DNA of 64,000 nt from Nymphaea colorata (taxonomy: Eukaryota > Streptophyta > Magnoliopsida > Nymphaeales > Nymphaeaceae). The first letter of the stretch is position 1. Every line of letters starts with the position of its first letter. The stretch is taken from NCBI RefSeq assembly GCF_008831285.2, contig NC_045138.2, positions 33,203,934-33,267,933 on the forward strand, in the 5' to 3' direction. Positions 1 to 11,875 of this stretch are shown here, piece after piece. Both the position numbers and the translations under genes were made by a program. The notes beneath the pieces are model-generated. The model had not been told where the DNA came from, made no database searches, and saw nothing but the letters and a program-made list of their open reading frames with translations.

Positions 1-3000
1 AATTTAACTCATAAGCTTGAGTGCTTGTGTTGTGCAAATAATATGACCTTCATTTACACACAGTACCTATCAAGTATCAAGTTTCATTTCGCATCAATGT
101 TGCCGATGCTCTAGAAGGGATGCCTTTCAATTTCCGAAATATGAAGATAAAGGAATCATCCTCGACCTCTTAGATAATAAAAAAAGGAGCAGATATTGAA
201 TCCAAAATCACACATCCACGAAAGATTGTCCCATTCAATCCTTAAGAGTTCAGCCTTCATGTCTTTCACCTCTTGGCAGGCACCTTTTGCTTTTTTTTTT
301 TCTTTTTTTTTTCTTTTTTTTTCTTTCTTTTGCATTTGGCTTTTTGCATTTTGATTTTTTTTTCTTGCCTTTGATTCTTTTTCAGGCCGACCTTCACCTT
401 TAAGGGAATACCTCACCACCCCAAAGGCTACTACGAAGCTCCACCGCTTTGGTGGTTATGTGTAGCTTTGTCACATCTCCAACCCGCTTCACCTTACGGG
501 TTTTCGACATGCCAAAGGTTCATAAGTCATCATCTTCGCGGAATAGACATAAATCACCTATATGCCTACCCGGTACTCTTGATTACTGACTCATATGAAC
601 GACTACACAAGCCCCGAGCCCATCTCTCAACTCTCATTTTGCTACCTGCCAAGATCTTACAGAGCATTATGGCTTCTCTCTTAGGATATTTTCATGCTAA
701 ATCCTTGTAGATGCTTAATCATCAGAGTCAATAGCATTTCCTAATCTTAATTTTCTCAGTTTCATAGGATTTTTCCTTACTGCTCATATCCAAAAATTTT
801 TCAGTTTTCCTCTTCTATTGATTGACAACAGAAACTTGAAATTCTCCATCTACTCGGGGAGGTACTAAGAATAAAGCAAAGGCATTATCGTTGTGTGAGA
901 AAACACTTTTCAAACGTTTTTAAACAGAATTGAAGATTTTCTCTTTTATCAAAGTTCTTGACATCAAATGCTATTTCACCAGGAGGAAGGAACTTTACTC
1001 ACCTAAAGATAAGGCTGAATCCTGAATTAGTGATACTAGGGAAACTTCAGACCAAAAATCAAACTCAAATCCAGATTTCAATCCCTAAAGCGAAAGTAAA
1101 ACAGATTTGCTCTAAAACAAGGGCAGACTTTTCCAGTTCTTATAGGTTCACAAACCTGGGTAAAAAAGACATTATATTGTAAAGATATGATACCAAAACT
1201 AAGCGCTTGTTAGCTCTATAGAAAAATAGAGGATTTCAGGAAACCAAAATTTACAATTTTTTTTAACAATTCAGAACATGAAGATCTGTAAAAATCACAT
1301 CAAACTATACTTACATGCAATAAGATCAAAAACATAAAACAGTTCTACTTCATTATGCTTGCAACCAAGATGAAAATACAACTACAGTACGGAGATTTCA
1401 TAAGATGCATAAGAGCTGTCTACAAGGTTATCCACCATCCAGCATTGAAGTGTTCTTCTCACTTGTAGAAACCCACTAACAAGATGCTGTTAACAAATAT
1501 AAGTTACGAATCCGATCATACTGAATTGAAAATTACACCTGAAACTACTGTCAGGGTGAAGTTTCAAAACATAAGCATGTAATGCTCCAGTTAGTCAGAC
1601 CTTAATTTTAGCATCAAAACTATTTCAAAAAACGCTTATTTTGAAGCTAGAATCAGGTGCATTTTATTTTCATGTCAGCAAAAAAAAAAAAAACAAAGTC
1701 CAGAACCTGTCGTTCTACACACATTACACTAATGACCGTGAGACCTTAAAACAGAGCTTGAACAGGAAAACGTTTCAAACTTTCAACCAAGCTCCTAATC
1801 GCACATTCAAAGCAAAGATTTCTCGAAAGATTACTCAACTTCTCCCTAAAACAGCCTGCGTTTGCGATTTACGAATCGTCCTTATAGAAGCGTTTGAATT
1901 ATCGCAAAACATGTGTTATCCGCTCATGTCTGAAATATTGCAAAACCACGTTCTGCTGCCAAATTCTCTTAAAACAAAACCTTGTGGGGTTTCATTCCTG
2001 GAACAGAGTGTAAGCCCTAAAACGGTCGCCAGAAAACGAAAAGACCCTTTTCCGGTCACAAAAAATAAAAGCCCTTAGAAACACAACGATGCAAAACAAA
2101 CAAACAAACAAACAAACAAAAAAGGAAATCAGGGAATCAGAACCTCGCGAAACAAAAAGCTGGATGCCTGAGGATTAAAATCACAAGCAACTAGAGGCAG
2201 GTAATCTGAAGTAATCAGGGAATCTACTTCATCGCAGAGGGGAGAGAGAGAAACCTGCAGCCCGTGGAAATCTCAGAGCTTTCCGTTGATGGTGAATACG
2301 ATGAGAGGGACGAAGAGCTCCAGCGTCTTCTTAACAAGTCCATTTTAAAGCAGGCTTGGGGATGAGCTTTGAAGACCTTCACCGCAGCCCGAACACGAAG
2401 CAGATGCCACCAGACGATAACTGTTAGTCACCGAGGTTGTCCGCTCACCCACGAAGCTGCAGGAGTAGAGCAGGGAGGTGCGATGAGGGAAGCTGCAGGA
2501 TTAGACCAGGGAGGTGCGATGAGGGAAGCTGCAGGGCAAGGAAGAGGGGAAACATGTTTGGAAATCACCTCAACGGACAATTTTTTTCATCTTATGTTTG
2601 ACGGGCAGGAAAGAACTTGAAAAATTGAATCTTATTATTTATTTGGTAGCCATGGAACGTAATGGAAAAACGGAAATAGAAAGAAAGTGAATCTTCTCTT
2701 GCCCGATTTAAGCGTTTCAAGAAAAAGACAGATTTGAGAAAAAAATACTGTATTTATTCAAAAAAAATTATTTAAAAAATAAACATTGCATTTCCAGCAA
2801 TTCATGAGTAACTTGGGATGAAATTAAACATTTTAAATTTTATAAAATCGTAGTATTTAAACAAGCAAAAGCGCTTATCCAAATATGTAGCTTGAAACTT
2901 TGAAGACTACCTATGTCACATTGTTATATATAAAATTTTAAAATGCACATTTAGTTGATGATTAAAAAGAAAATTGCTGAAAGGTATGTCGGTATACTCC

Positions 3001-5029
3001 GTCCATTTGGTGCCACGACGCAGGCAAGCATCAGTTATTGTGGGAAATTGTTCACACGGATCCCAATCAAACTTTTCATTTTTCATATGAATATTTCAGA
3101 GCAATTTTCATAATTTATATATTAATAACTCCTAACAATTTACAAGATGCTGTTAGCTCCGGTTTTTTAGAAGCTCCGAGTGCCTTTTTCTGTTTTATTC
3201 AATGTACGTGCATAATTGCTGTTTCTTTAGTTATCTTTACATATGAAACCATATATTAGTTTTAAGTTAAATGAAGCATTGACGAAAAATCTGAATGGTG
3301 GTAACGATTATGTAATATTTGGAACAAAAGTTTCAAAGCGTTCAAGATTCGTCGCCTAATTTCAAATGATGGTAGCTGAATTTTGGAATTGTTTTTAACC
3401 CTATGATATATCCATCAGAATTCTTATAAAATTGCAGAACAAATATATTTAATATTTCTGACGGTTTTCTTACTTCCAACCATATCATAATTATTTATCG
3501 GTGGATTCATTTTAAAGGAAAACAACAACAAAAACAAGAAAACTCAGAGAAAAACAACAAAAAGAAAATTCGACGGAGTTTGGGGGAAATGGGAGGTTGT
3601 CTTTGATTAAGTTATGGTGCATACACGTAAAAAAACTTTAGAAATTAATGGCCTGCAAATAACATTTTTCATAAAAAACTCTATGGTCCCCGGGCTGCAC
3701 AACGAATCGAACTCGACTTGTTTTTCATATGAGTCGAGCTCGACTTGTATAAATAAGAGTCGAGCTTGGGCTTAATTATTTTACATTAATTACCAAATCA
3801 ATTACTGGATGAAGGAACCATAAACACATTGCCCTTAATACATCAAGGTGAGATCCTTATTACCAAAACCTTCCATCCATAAGACCTATCCAATCTACAC
3901 TGCACATGTCATGCCAGCCCTATTGTAAAAACATATTTAGGATCTTCTTCAAGATGAAGATTGCAGTCTGTTGCAAATTAAAAGAAGACCGGACATGAAT
4001 GCCGATTTGGGGAGTGCCAATTTTTGTCCTCTTCCCCTCTCATCGCATTAGTCTTTCTTTGATGGCCATTTTCTATTAACCACTACCTGTCTGAGACTGC
4101 AAACTGCCTACTCTACAGCTAGAGGGAGGGGTTTGGACTGAGGCACAGCCCAAAAACTTCAAAGCACTTGTTATCAACTGTTTTAACAAAGCCACATAAA
4201 ATCCAGTATTCATGATGAACAAGTTTTCTACAAGACAGAAAAGTAGGGTTCCATGCGCCAACAATACAAACAGGAAAAAATTCATCGCATTCATTAGTGG
4301 GCTATGAAATGGACGACCCGATGGGCTTGCTTGCGGATTTCCCTTTGTGATGACATGCTTCATCCGTAGATACGCAAAACGCAGGCATTCTGCTCCACTT
4401 CCAGCCTTTGTCAAATCTTTCCTAATAGAATTTAGCATCCTGCTTATTACTCGGAATTGAGATGCAATTACCATAACTGGGTCGCATCTTTGCCAGATCC
4501 AAGTCGATATTTGAGTGGCGAGCATGAATTCGATTGGATGGTTGAAAAATTAAATCAGAAGTAGGATCTGCACAAGTCATTTGTACACGTGCTTGCTTAC
4601 GGGTAGGTGAAACCATGCATCCGTAGATCTTGGCTGAGACAACAAGCCGCTGGCTATCTGTGGAAAAATAGTTCGTACAGCTACCTGTTCTGAGGAATTA
4701 GCTCATCCTTCTTCTGAGCAAGAAATCCAAACCCCTTCTTCTTCTTCTTCTGTAAAGCCGACCACCAAATCATGGAAGGCAGAATGAAGCGACCTTAATG
4801 GGCTGTTGGCTGAGCATCCCTTGGTCTTCATATAGATAATGCCACTAGTATTGATTTTCCTCAACAGCTTCAGTACTCAGGTCAACAGTATTGGCTCCAC
4901 TACGTACGCTCATCTTTCTCCAAACAAATTGATGCTGTCGTTCAGTGAACGAGAAATAAAACTGGGTATTAAGGGATTAGCGGGTTGGCGTGCGCCAAGG
5001 CAAGGTTCGATGGGTTTGGAGTGGATTTT
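1..5029 (+). repeat. Segmental duplication block A, copy 1
   Basis: This block of about 5 kb matches 37710-42814 almost base for base in direct orientation. The offset is 37709 at the left edge and 37790 at the right; the extra 81 bp in the second copy come from small insertions, including one near 38.74 kb and one near 39.01 kb. Several short reading frames are identical or nearly so in both copies, which reflects recent duplication rather than coding constraint. It contains a T/C-rich tract (290-380), a 36-bp tandem repeat (2453-2541) and a 14-bp palindrome of the form AGTCGAG/CTCGACT at 3732-3745. No recognisable protein-coding gene was seen. The left end is cut by the window edge; by analogy with the second copy, block B should precede it. 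Confidence 0.9.
2453..2541 (+). repeat. 36-bp minisatellite inside block A
   Basis: A unit starting with GAAGCTGCAGG occurs at 2453, 2489 and 2525, giving about 2.4 copies with a 36-bp period. The same array is present in the second block at 40243-40331 with the same copy number. Confidence 0.85.
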
Positions 5030-5104
5030 ATTAATTCGTCCTTAAGGTAAATTTTGAAATACAATAAGGACCCTTTCACGATAAGAACATAAAACGGCAG
5101 AGAA
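5030..5104 (+). repeat. Decarboxylase 3'-flank repeat, copy 1
   Basis: The stretch beginning TTAATTCGTCCTTAAGG and running through ACGATAAGAACATAAAA matches the flank of the intact decarboxylase at 43156-43225 and a more diverged copy at 46645-46715. In this copy it runs straight into the truncated decarboxylase tail. Near the intact gene the two parts are separated by about 730 bp. Confidence 0.8.
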
Positions 5105-5179
5105 CGAGACGAGCTTACTCTTGTATGACTGTCCAAGCCTCACGAACATGGCGCTCCTCCGTCAAGGTCGCGCCTATCG
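5105..5179 (-). pseudogene. Truncated 3' end of an aromatic amino acid decarboxylase gene
   Basis: Read on the minus strand, this stretch encodes the C-terminal motif [20 protein letters not shown] and then a TAA stop at 5115-5117. The intact decarboxylase at 43934-45442 has the same motif with RAAW in place of REAW, and a CAA codon (Q490) where the relic has TAA. Homology breaks off sharply at 5179, so everything upstream of the last ~20 codons is missing. The relic lies just right of block A, as the intact gene lies to the right of block A'. It is therefore the remains of a second gene copy, not a functional gene. Confidence 0.85.
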
Positions 5180-5679
5180 TACTTCAAACTTGCATTCCAA
5201 TATACTTTGGGGACCAACCTCAGCCCACCTTCTCCTCTACATCTGGGTTATGGCCTCTACATCTCGGTTATGGGAAGGGGAAGAACTGGATTAAAAGCAA
5301 TAGCCTCAATCGACGAAGAGCAGGTCGAACAGTCAGCCTTAAATGAAAATAGCATCAATAAGAAAATATTCAATAATATCATAATTTTTCCCCAATGCAG
5401 GATACTATCTTGTGGATAAACAAACACCCTACCGTTCAAGTGACACACACACACACGTGTGTGTATATATATATATATATATATAGTGTTCACTTCATTA
5501 AGCATCTCATAAAAGTTGGACAACAAAAGAGACCCGGTGTGAGAAGTCACCATACCCACTTGTCAGGCTTGTGTCATCTCTCAACAAATCCTTGTGCCTT
5601 CAGACCTAAAAGCCCAATTAAACAATCAAACTAAAAAATCAAACACAAGAAGACTAATCGATTCTATCCCACCTAACTA
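5180..5679. other. Non-coding gap between the decarboxylase relic and mosaic repeat
   Basis: No gene was recognised. The stretch holds the compound microsatellite at 5441-5486 and otherwise unremarkable AT-rich DNA. Short overlapping reading frames on both strands here have no family signature. Confidence 0.6.
5441..5486 (+). repeat. Compound (CA)n-(TG)n-(TA)n microsatellite
   Basis: A CA run, then CGTG, a short TG run and about eleven TA steps. The CA and TG halves are complementary, so the tract can fold as a hairpin. Confidence 0.9.
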
Positions 5680-6013
5680 AAAACTTGATTTTGCAGTAGA
5701 AACTATATCAAACTACTGTGCGGAAAGGACAGCCATTCAAATTGGCTGTTCCAAAACCGGACATCCACAAGAACATTCATCAAACAGTTCCCTAAGCAAA
5801 CCTTAAAAGGAAACAACAAGAACAATGCTCCAGTTAGTCAGACCTTAATTTTAGCATCAAAACTATTTCAAAAAACGCTTATTATGAAGCTAGAATCAGG
5901 TGTATTTTATTTTCATGTCAGCAAAAAAAAAAGGGTCCAAAACCTGTCGTTCAAAACTGGATGCCTGAGGATTAAAATCTCAAGCAACTAGAGGCAGGTA
6001 TCAGGGAAAGATG
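5680..6013 (+). repeat. Mosaic of block B and block A fragments
   Basis: Positions 5685-5822 match the part of block B at 6847-6990. Positions 5824-5955 match block A at 1581-1712, and 5956-6003 match block A at about 2158-2205. The intervening ~440 bp of A are missing with a clean junction. This is an independent, rearranged copy lying between A and B. Confidence 0.8.
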
Positions 6014-6529
6014 CAATTTGTGGTTGAGAAATTGAAACTCTAATAAACTCATGAGTGCATTGATCTATCTTGCTATTCCATAACAAAGAAGAGTCTTGAG
6101 AGTTGTGTCCATATTGAGAGCTCCAAGGAAGATTTCTACCGAGAGAATTCATCCAATGTGTGGCTACATGGAACTTCCCTACAATCATTATCGGTTGCCC
6201 ATCTCCCATTGAGATCACTTCAAGTTCCTCGGTGTTCTGCTTCTTCATCTTTATTGAAGTCTTCAACCACTCTGGCCCAAAACTGGTTCAAATTTTTTGG
6301 CTTTGGTGAAAGCCCTCTTCATGCTCATTCCAAGCTGCAGCTCTATGGATTGGGGGCGCAAAGCCTCCTTGTTGAACTCTGTCTTCTTACCATTCACAAT
6401 GACATTGGGTTCCCTGAGAGGTAAGTCAAGCATCTTATCCACCATGCCTATGTCTAACCCAACAGGTTTCCCTCCATGCTCTATATCTGGTCGACTTTCT
6501 TCACTATCTTTAAAGCCTTTTATCATCAT
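5988..6529 (-). pseudogene. Unidentified coding-like remnant, minus strand
   Basis: An 88-codon open frame (6263-6529, starting MMIKGFKDSEESRP) and an adjoining 92-codon frame (5988-6266) lie head to tail on the minus strand. The charged, lysine-rich composition looks like protein rather than random translation, for example the segment with MSMKRAFTKAKKFEPVLG. I do not recognise a family. In block B' only the first ~14 codons survive (to 35633), since duplication homology begins at about 6486. It could be a piece of a host gene or of the first ORF of a LINE-type element; neither is shown. Confidence 0.3.
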
Positions 6530-6644
6530 ATTAGAGCCACCCAGACCCTCAGATTTCCCCTATTTCCCCTCTAGTGCCTAACGGCCATGGCCCTCCAACT
6601 AACGAGTTTCCTTTGGCATATGTGAATTTTTTTATTGAAGAAAA

Positions 6645-6645
6645 G

Positions 6646-6684
<39 letters not shown>
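6645..6684 (+). repeat. (TA)n(TG)n microsatellite
   Basis: A TA run followed by a TG run within block B. The equivalent tract in B' is at about 35742-35778 with a different length. Confidence 0.9.
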
Positions 6685-6685
<1 letters not shown>

Positions 6686-7115
6686 ACTTAAAATGGCAGG
6701 GCAAGTTGAAAATTTTGTTCTTATAACAAATGCTGCACAAAATTATGAACAAGGAATCTTCGTTCTTAGGAATCTTGTCCTAAGGACAAGTGTCAAAATT
6801 CACACAAATCAATTTGGATGCCATAACATTGTTACGAACACTAATAAAAACTTGATTTTGCAGTAGAAAACTATATCAAACTACTGTGCGGAAGGAAAGG
6901 ACAGCCTTGCTGTTCCAAAACCAACGGACATCCGCAAGAACATTCATCAAACAGTTCCCTAAGCAAACCTTAAAAGGAAAGAACAAGAATACTGTCTTGC
7001 CTTCATAAGAAAACAAATTCAGATAAATTGGCAACCCGAGACAGCAAAGTATTTTACACTACTCTGAAAAAGTTAAAAATAGAACGAGCTTTTAGGTTCC
7101 AGGTTCCATCTAACC

Positions 7116-7165
7116 GTAGACCAGCTAGATTTTCAACTGCATCACCAGCTAGATTTTCAACTGCA
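7116..7165 (+). repeat. 24-bp tandem duplication in block B
   Basis: The unit AGCTAGATTTTCAACTGCAT occurs twice, 24 bp apart, and the same doublet is kept in block B' at about 36385-36430. Confidence 0.8.
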
Positions 7166-8126
7166 TCGACTACAACCAGGACCACCAACAAGTCGGACCT
7201 GAAGCCAGTCCAGTAGGGATGACAATGGTCTGTTTTCACTCACCGCTCTGAGTACTGGCTAGCTTAGAAACAGAACCAAGATGACAGGACTTGTATTCAG
7301 AAAGATCCAGTTTGTACACAAGTTTGTTGTGTACTGGATACATGTTCAGGAGGCAACACGGATCTCATCCCCATGTAAATTTTCAAACTTCAACCTAGTT
7401 GAACCAGAATCTAGTACCAAAATTTAGAACTATGTCCTCAACTGAATCTGAAATAAGTAGATTGGACATGGTAAAGCCTGATTTAAATACCAAGTATAAC
7501 CCTTTCTTATACCAGGATTCAGCCTCCCCCCTCCAAAAAAGCCTTGCCAAAACCTGGAGAAAAACCAGGTTTTCATGAAACTGGTGCACAGTCAAAGATC
7601 TTGAAAAATGTTTTGAAGGTTGTTTTGCCTTTGAAACATATTTTTCGAGCGGGTAGCCAAACACCCCATTTGTTGAACAATTTTAGTATTTATTTAGGAT
7701 TTTTTCAATTCAACATAGTTTATATAGAAAAGTAGAACAAAAATAACACACCACAAAAACAAATTCTCCTAATGACCACATCAACAAACAACCACATCAA
7801 CACGCAACACAACCAGCAGACCCACAAACCTTTTCAGATTTTATTTATCAAAAAATCGAGTAAATACATTGAAAAATGGAAACCAATCAACTATTCGACA
7901 AGGCTCCTAAACAACCCATGCCACAATGAAAGTGAGAACTAAACACGACAAGAACTATGTTAGAAAACCACTAAAGCAGAAAAAAAAAAGAAAGAAAAGA
8001 ATGAACCACTATAAAATCTAACCAACAATTGCCCAACTCAACAAAACTCAAAAAAGTGTAACTAAACATCCTATTGAAAACAAATCAAACAAATAACCCT
8101 CACCTATGCTGGACATGTAAAATACC

Positions 8127-8194
8127 TGACTGAGAAACAAGACTAGTCAATTTTGCAAAATGACTGAGAAACAAGACTAGTCAATTTTGCAAAA
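8127..8194 (+). repeat. 34-bp minisatellite, two copies
   Basis: The unit starting TGACTGAGAAACAAGACTAG is 34 bp long and present twice here. The equivalent site in B' (37346-37447) has three copies, so the array changed length after the duplication. Confidence 0.95.
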
Positions 8195-8612
8195 AACGTC
8201 AACATTCAAATCGACCAGTGCTTTTGAAAAAAACTACCCTAAGTCTAAGTAAAAAAATACCCTAAGTCTAGGTTATGCAGATTGAAGACACTCATTAAGA
8301 TGGAATAATAGGTCAAGTTTCATATCTTGTCCCACATGGTCTACCTCTCCTGAGACAAAGGAAATAATGGAGAATTTGTCACATTCAACATGACGGACTA
8401 GGTTTGAGGGGTTTCATCTATTCTATGTATGGACGAGCAGTTTGGTAATGAAATGACCAAATATCTTTCAAGACCAAAGGGGGATTAGTTAACTCCTCCT
8501 ATCCCTACTGTGAAATACTTTAAAAAATAATCAATTTAACTCATAAACTTGAGTGCTTGTGTTGTGCAAATAATATGACCTTCATTTACACACAGTACCT
8601 ATCAAGTATCAG

Positions 8613-11600
8613 TGTCATTGGATTCTTCCACACTCGAGGATCTTTCCAGTTTTACTTCCCGTAAATTTTGAAATACTATAGATAAAACTCTCCTTAAAAA
8701 GAATACTAATGATAACACGAAGGTATACCATTATGCATGAAAGTCCTTTTGAACAAATATTTGGGCTGAAAACTTTTGGAAAATGACATCAAATGATACA
8801 ATGATACAATGGAGTCTCTCATTTCCTAGGAGTGACCCATGTAATGGGTTTTGGTGGGATGTAAAAGATTAGGCTCCATCACACTCTCCTCCCCCTATAA
8901 GGTCCTTTACAAAAAAGGAAAAACCTAGAGGCTGCAAGTCCTTGGTACATATGGGGTTGAATAACGTTCCCCAGATAGTTGGAACGAAAAGTAAGCTTAG
9001 GAGTAGTCGGCCTAATCAGGAAATTTGCAAAATCATTTGACAAAAAAAAAATAACAGCAAGGAAAGTAACACATACTTCAAGAGAGTAACTGCAAGTTTG
9101 GAAAGAATGCTAAAGAATAGACCACAAAAATAAAAGTGAGCACCAAGCACGAGTTGCAAGATTGCTCAAAATATCTTCACCCCTAAAAAATTTCCTTATT
9201 CCGAAATACATGCTGTAAGGAGAGGGAGACATGGAGGAGAGGGAGACATGGTGAGCACCTGCAGCTAAAATTGAGAGGGAGAGGGAGAGGCGGGGGTGTG
9301 GATTGATGTAGGTAAGGGAAAGCCAATTAACAAACAAATGTAATATCAAAACACCCAAATGCCAAAATCAAACACATGACCAAATTAGCTGTTCAGATTG
9401 GAAAAAAAAACGCAAGTGATCTCTCCCAATCAACGCCCAAATTCCAAAATCAAACACATAAATAAAAAATCTCAAACCAAATGCCCCAACAAAAACGAAC
9501 AAACTCAAATCCCAGTCATTGCCTGGCTGAAAGACACCTTTTGCAGCCTGCATTAGTTTCATGCAAATCAACTTGGATGCTACAACTTTGTTGCCAACTC
9601 TAATAAAAACTTGAATTAGACAAAGCTATCAAACTCCCATCCAATGGAGGTAAGTACAGAATTGGTATTTCAAAACCACTGAACATCCACAAGAACACTG
9701 ATGAGTTGTGCTTTAAACTTTGATATCATCAGAAGACACTCAAAATGTAAACAGAAAAAAATACTAATAATAAAAGATAACGACTCTTACAAACCCTTGA
9801 AGGATATGCTGGGTCATCGACCGGTCGTACCTGTGGAAAGAGACTGCGGAAAGAGACGGTGGACCCAACCATTTATTAGACCAAAGCCATGCGAATATGC
9901 GATCGATCAAGATACCCACATCCACTTTGACTCAATTGGAACGTACCAATTCCTAGTCCTCTTTCTATCCTCTGGCTCGAACCATTTTGCCTACATGAGT
10001 CTACCTGGATCCTTTCAGAACCAACCAAGGTTTTTGGATGGGTGTCGCTCGCTCCAACCGAGCCTGGGAACTTCACCGGGAACTTCACTGAACTCACTAT
10101 AGATCTCACCAATCTCACCACATGTCAGATCGTAATAAACTCACAGTTTCCACATCCATGTCGCATCTTTTCCATGAAAAGTTTTTGTCAATGAAACTTT
10201 TTCTGATGCATAGTGACTTACCTCTTATACATTTAGAATCTAGTTCTGTGATTGTAGAAAGGCCACTCTCCGGGTGAGGGTGAGATTTGCATCGAAGATG
10301 ATAAGTCCGAATGTATGGGTCCAGCAACATGCATGTGAGCCAGCAATTCCCACATTTAAACAACAAAATCAGCCTTATTCGTTCTCAAATATTTTGTACA
10401 TTTCATAAAAAGTAGTGCACATGTAGAACTTCCATCTTATCTACCATAACGTTAAATAATATGAAATAAGACAACCTAGTAAAAGGATTTCAGCAAGTTC
10501 CCTGACCATAGATGCAGTTGATGGGTCATCAGCATGTGCTAGAGCAACAGAGAGCAGTGTATACACAGTCAAACAACCACAGAAAGAAGAAGAACTTCAT
10601 TGAGCACCCGATGTTGACAAGCTTAGAAGTTGACCTCTCACAAGATTATGAATAAAAGCACTGAAAAAACGAATTGGGAGAGAAATACAAGAGATTAACT
10701 GATAAATATCGCAAAGTACTACAAAGTACAAACAAATTCTTAATCAAGACAAATGGAAAAATTATGCAGCATTGAAAACTTATTCTTCCACTCCACGTCT
10801 TACCAGAATTTTATTTTCAACATTTCAGAAACTAGAAAACTATCTCAATGATTAATAAACTAAGACAAGCACATCTATCACACACACATGCTCGACAAAG
10901 ACCATAACAAGATTGATCTTGGGTTTCCAGGGAACTGATCAATGAATGAATTGATTTGACAATAGATCAAACCCAAGATCTGTCAAGTCAAGGCAAATGC
11001 TAGGGTTCACCATATCAGTCTGATCCTATGTTTTGAAACTGAACAATCTTGAACACTAACTAACGTTGCAAATATTTACCTAAAAGGCAATAGAAGATAT
11101 TTTTGGTATTCTTTTGGGACAAAAACTTGATGCTATTTTCATGTTAAAGTCATCTAAAATAATATTTTAGATAAAATCCAATGAAAACCATGCATCAATT
11201 TTTAAATTTACAGCTAGAGCTAGACTCCAGTAAGTTGCAAATCCTGATTGAACACAGGAACAGACATATATTAAAAAAGATAGACCAAAAAATATGCACT
11301 CGTCATCGAAGGACTAGCCTGTCTCAGATCTTCAATTTGTGCTCCAACTCCACAACACTCTGGATGCATCTAGCCTTTAATTTCTCCAAAAGCACCTACT
11401 CCTACCATCAACAACTTGAAACAAAATGAGAACAAAGCAAGCACTAACCTAGAGGAGTAAGAACCAAACTCTAAGCTAGACCTAGTAAATATTTTAGTTT
11501 ACCTTCTAACAACATACTTAAAACAGAAAACAACCAAAATAAACCTACTCTCTAAACTAAACTAGACTAAGGGTAGATGGCAACTGAGTGTAAACAGACT

Positions 11601-11875
11601 TAGATGATGAACAAAGAAGCCTAAATGACTTTAACTTAAAGTTGTCCCACACGCACATTAGCTGAACTCCAATGATGCTTAAAATCAGAACTCAATTCTG
11701 GTAATTTTGAAACTTGATTTGGACGAAGACGTTGAGATTCTGCTGCAAGCAATCTATTCACATAAACTATGCAATCACCAGGTCAAATCAGATTCCTTGC
11801 AAAAAAAATTAAACCCAGTTAACTATGATTTCTTTCAGTTCTCAAAACACTATTACACTAGATATGCCGTTGAAA
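8613..11875. other. Non-coding region with diverged duplication remnants
   Basis: No gene was recognised in about 3.3 kb. Around 8640-8800 there is weak similarity to block A near 860-970. Around 9555-9710 a diverged copy of the block B segment at 6795-6960 is recognisable by the phrase ATCAACTTGGATGC and CTAATAAAAACTTGA. The rest is AT-rich with only short, unconvincing reading frames on both strands. Confidence 0.6.

Larger units (their letters stand above)
6486..8612 (+). repeat. Segmental duplication block B, copy 1
   Basis: This block matches 35586-37790 in direct orientation with a few small indels. Its last ~80 bp (8531-8612) are the start of block A, so the B-A junction is the same as at 37709/37710, but A then breaks off. 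The copies differ by a 170-bp insertion in B' around 35890-36065, by local divergence near 8430-8515, and by tandem-repeat copy number at 8127. No coding gene was recognised in it. Confidence 0.9.

Noticed and set aside
1641-2078. 145-codon plus-strand frame, with counterpart at 39446-39868
   Set aside because: It passes through a variable-length A run that changes its 5' part between copies, and it has no recognisable domain. It is preserved only because the block is recently duplicated.
3732-3745. 14-bp palindrome AGTCGAG/CTCGACT as a regulatory operator
   Set aside because: Such motifs are common in dispersed plant repeats and no adjacent gene uses it.
4076-4525. 149-codon minus-strand frame, repeated at 41866-42315 with one change
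   Set aside because: Its conservation is explained by the near-identity of blocks A and A'. No domain, splice context or codon pattern supports a gene, and an overlapping second frame is conserved equally.
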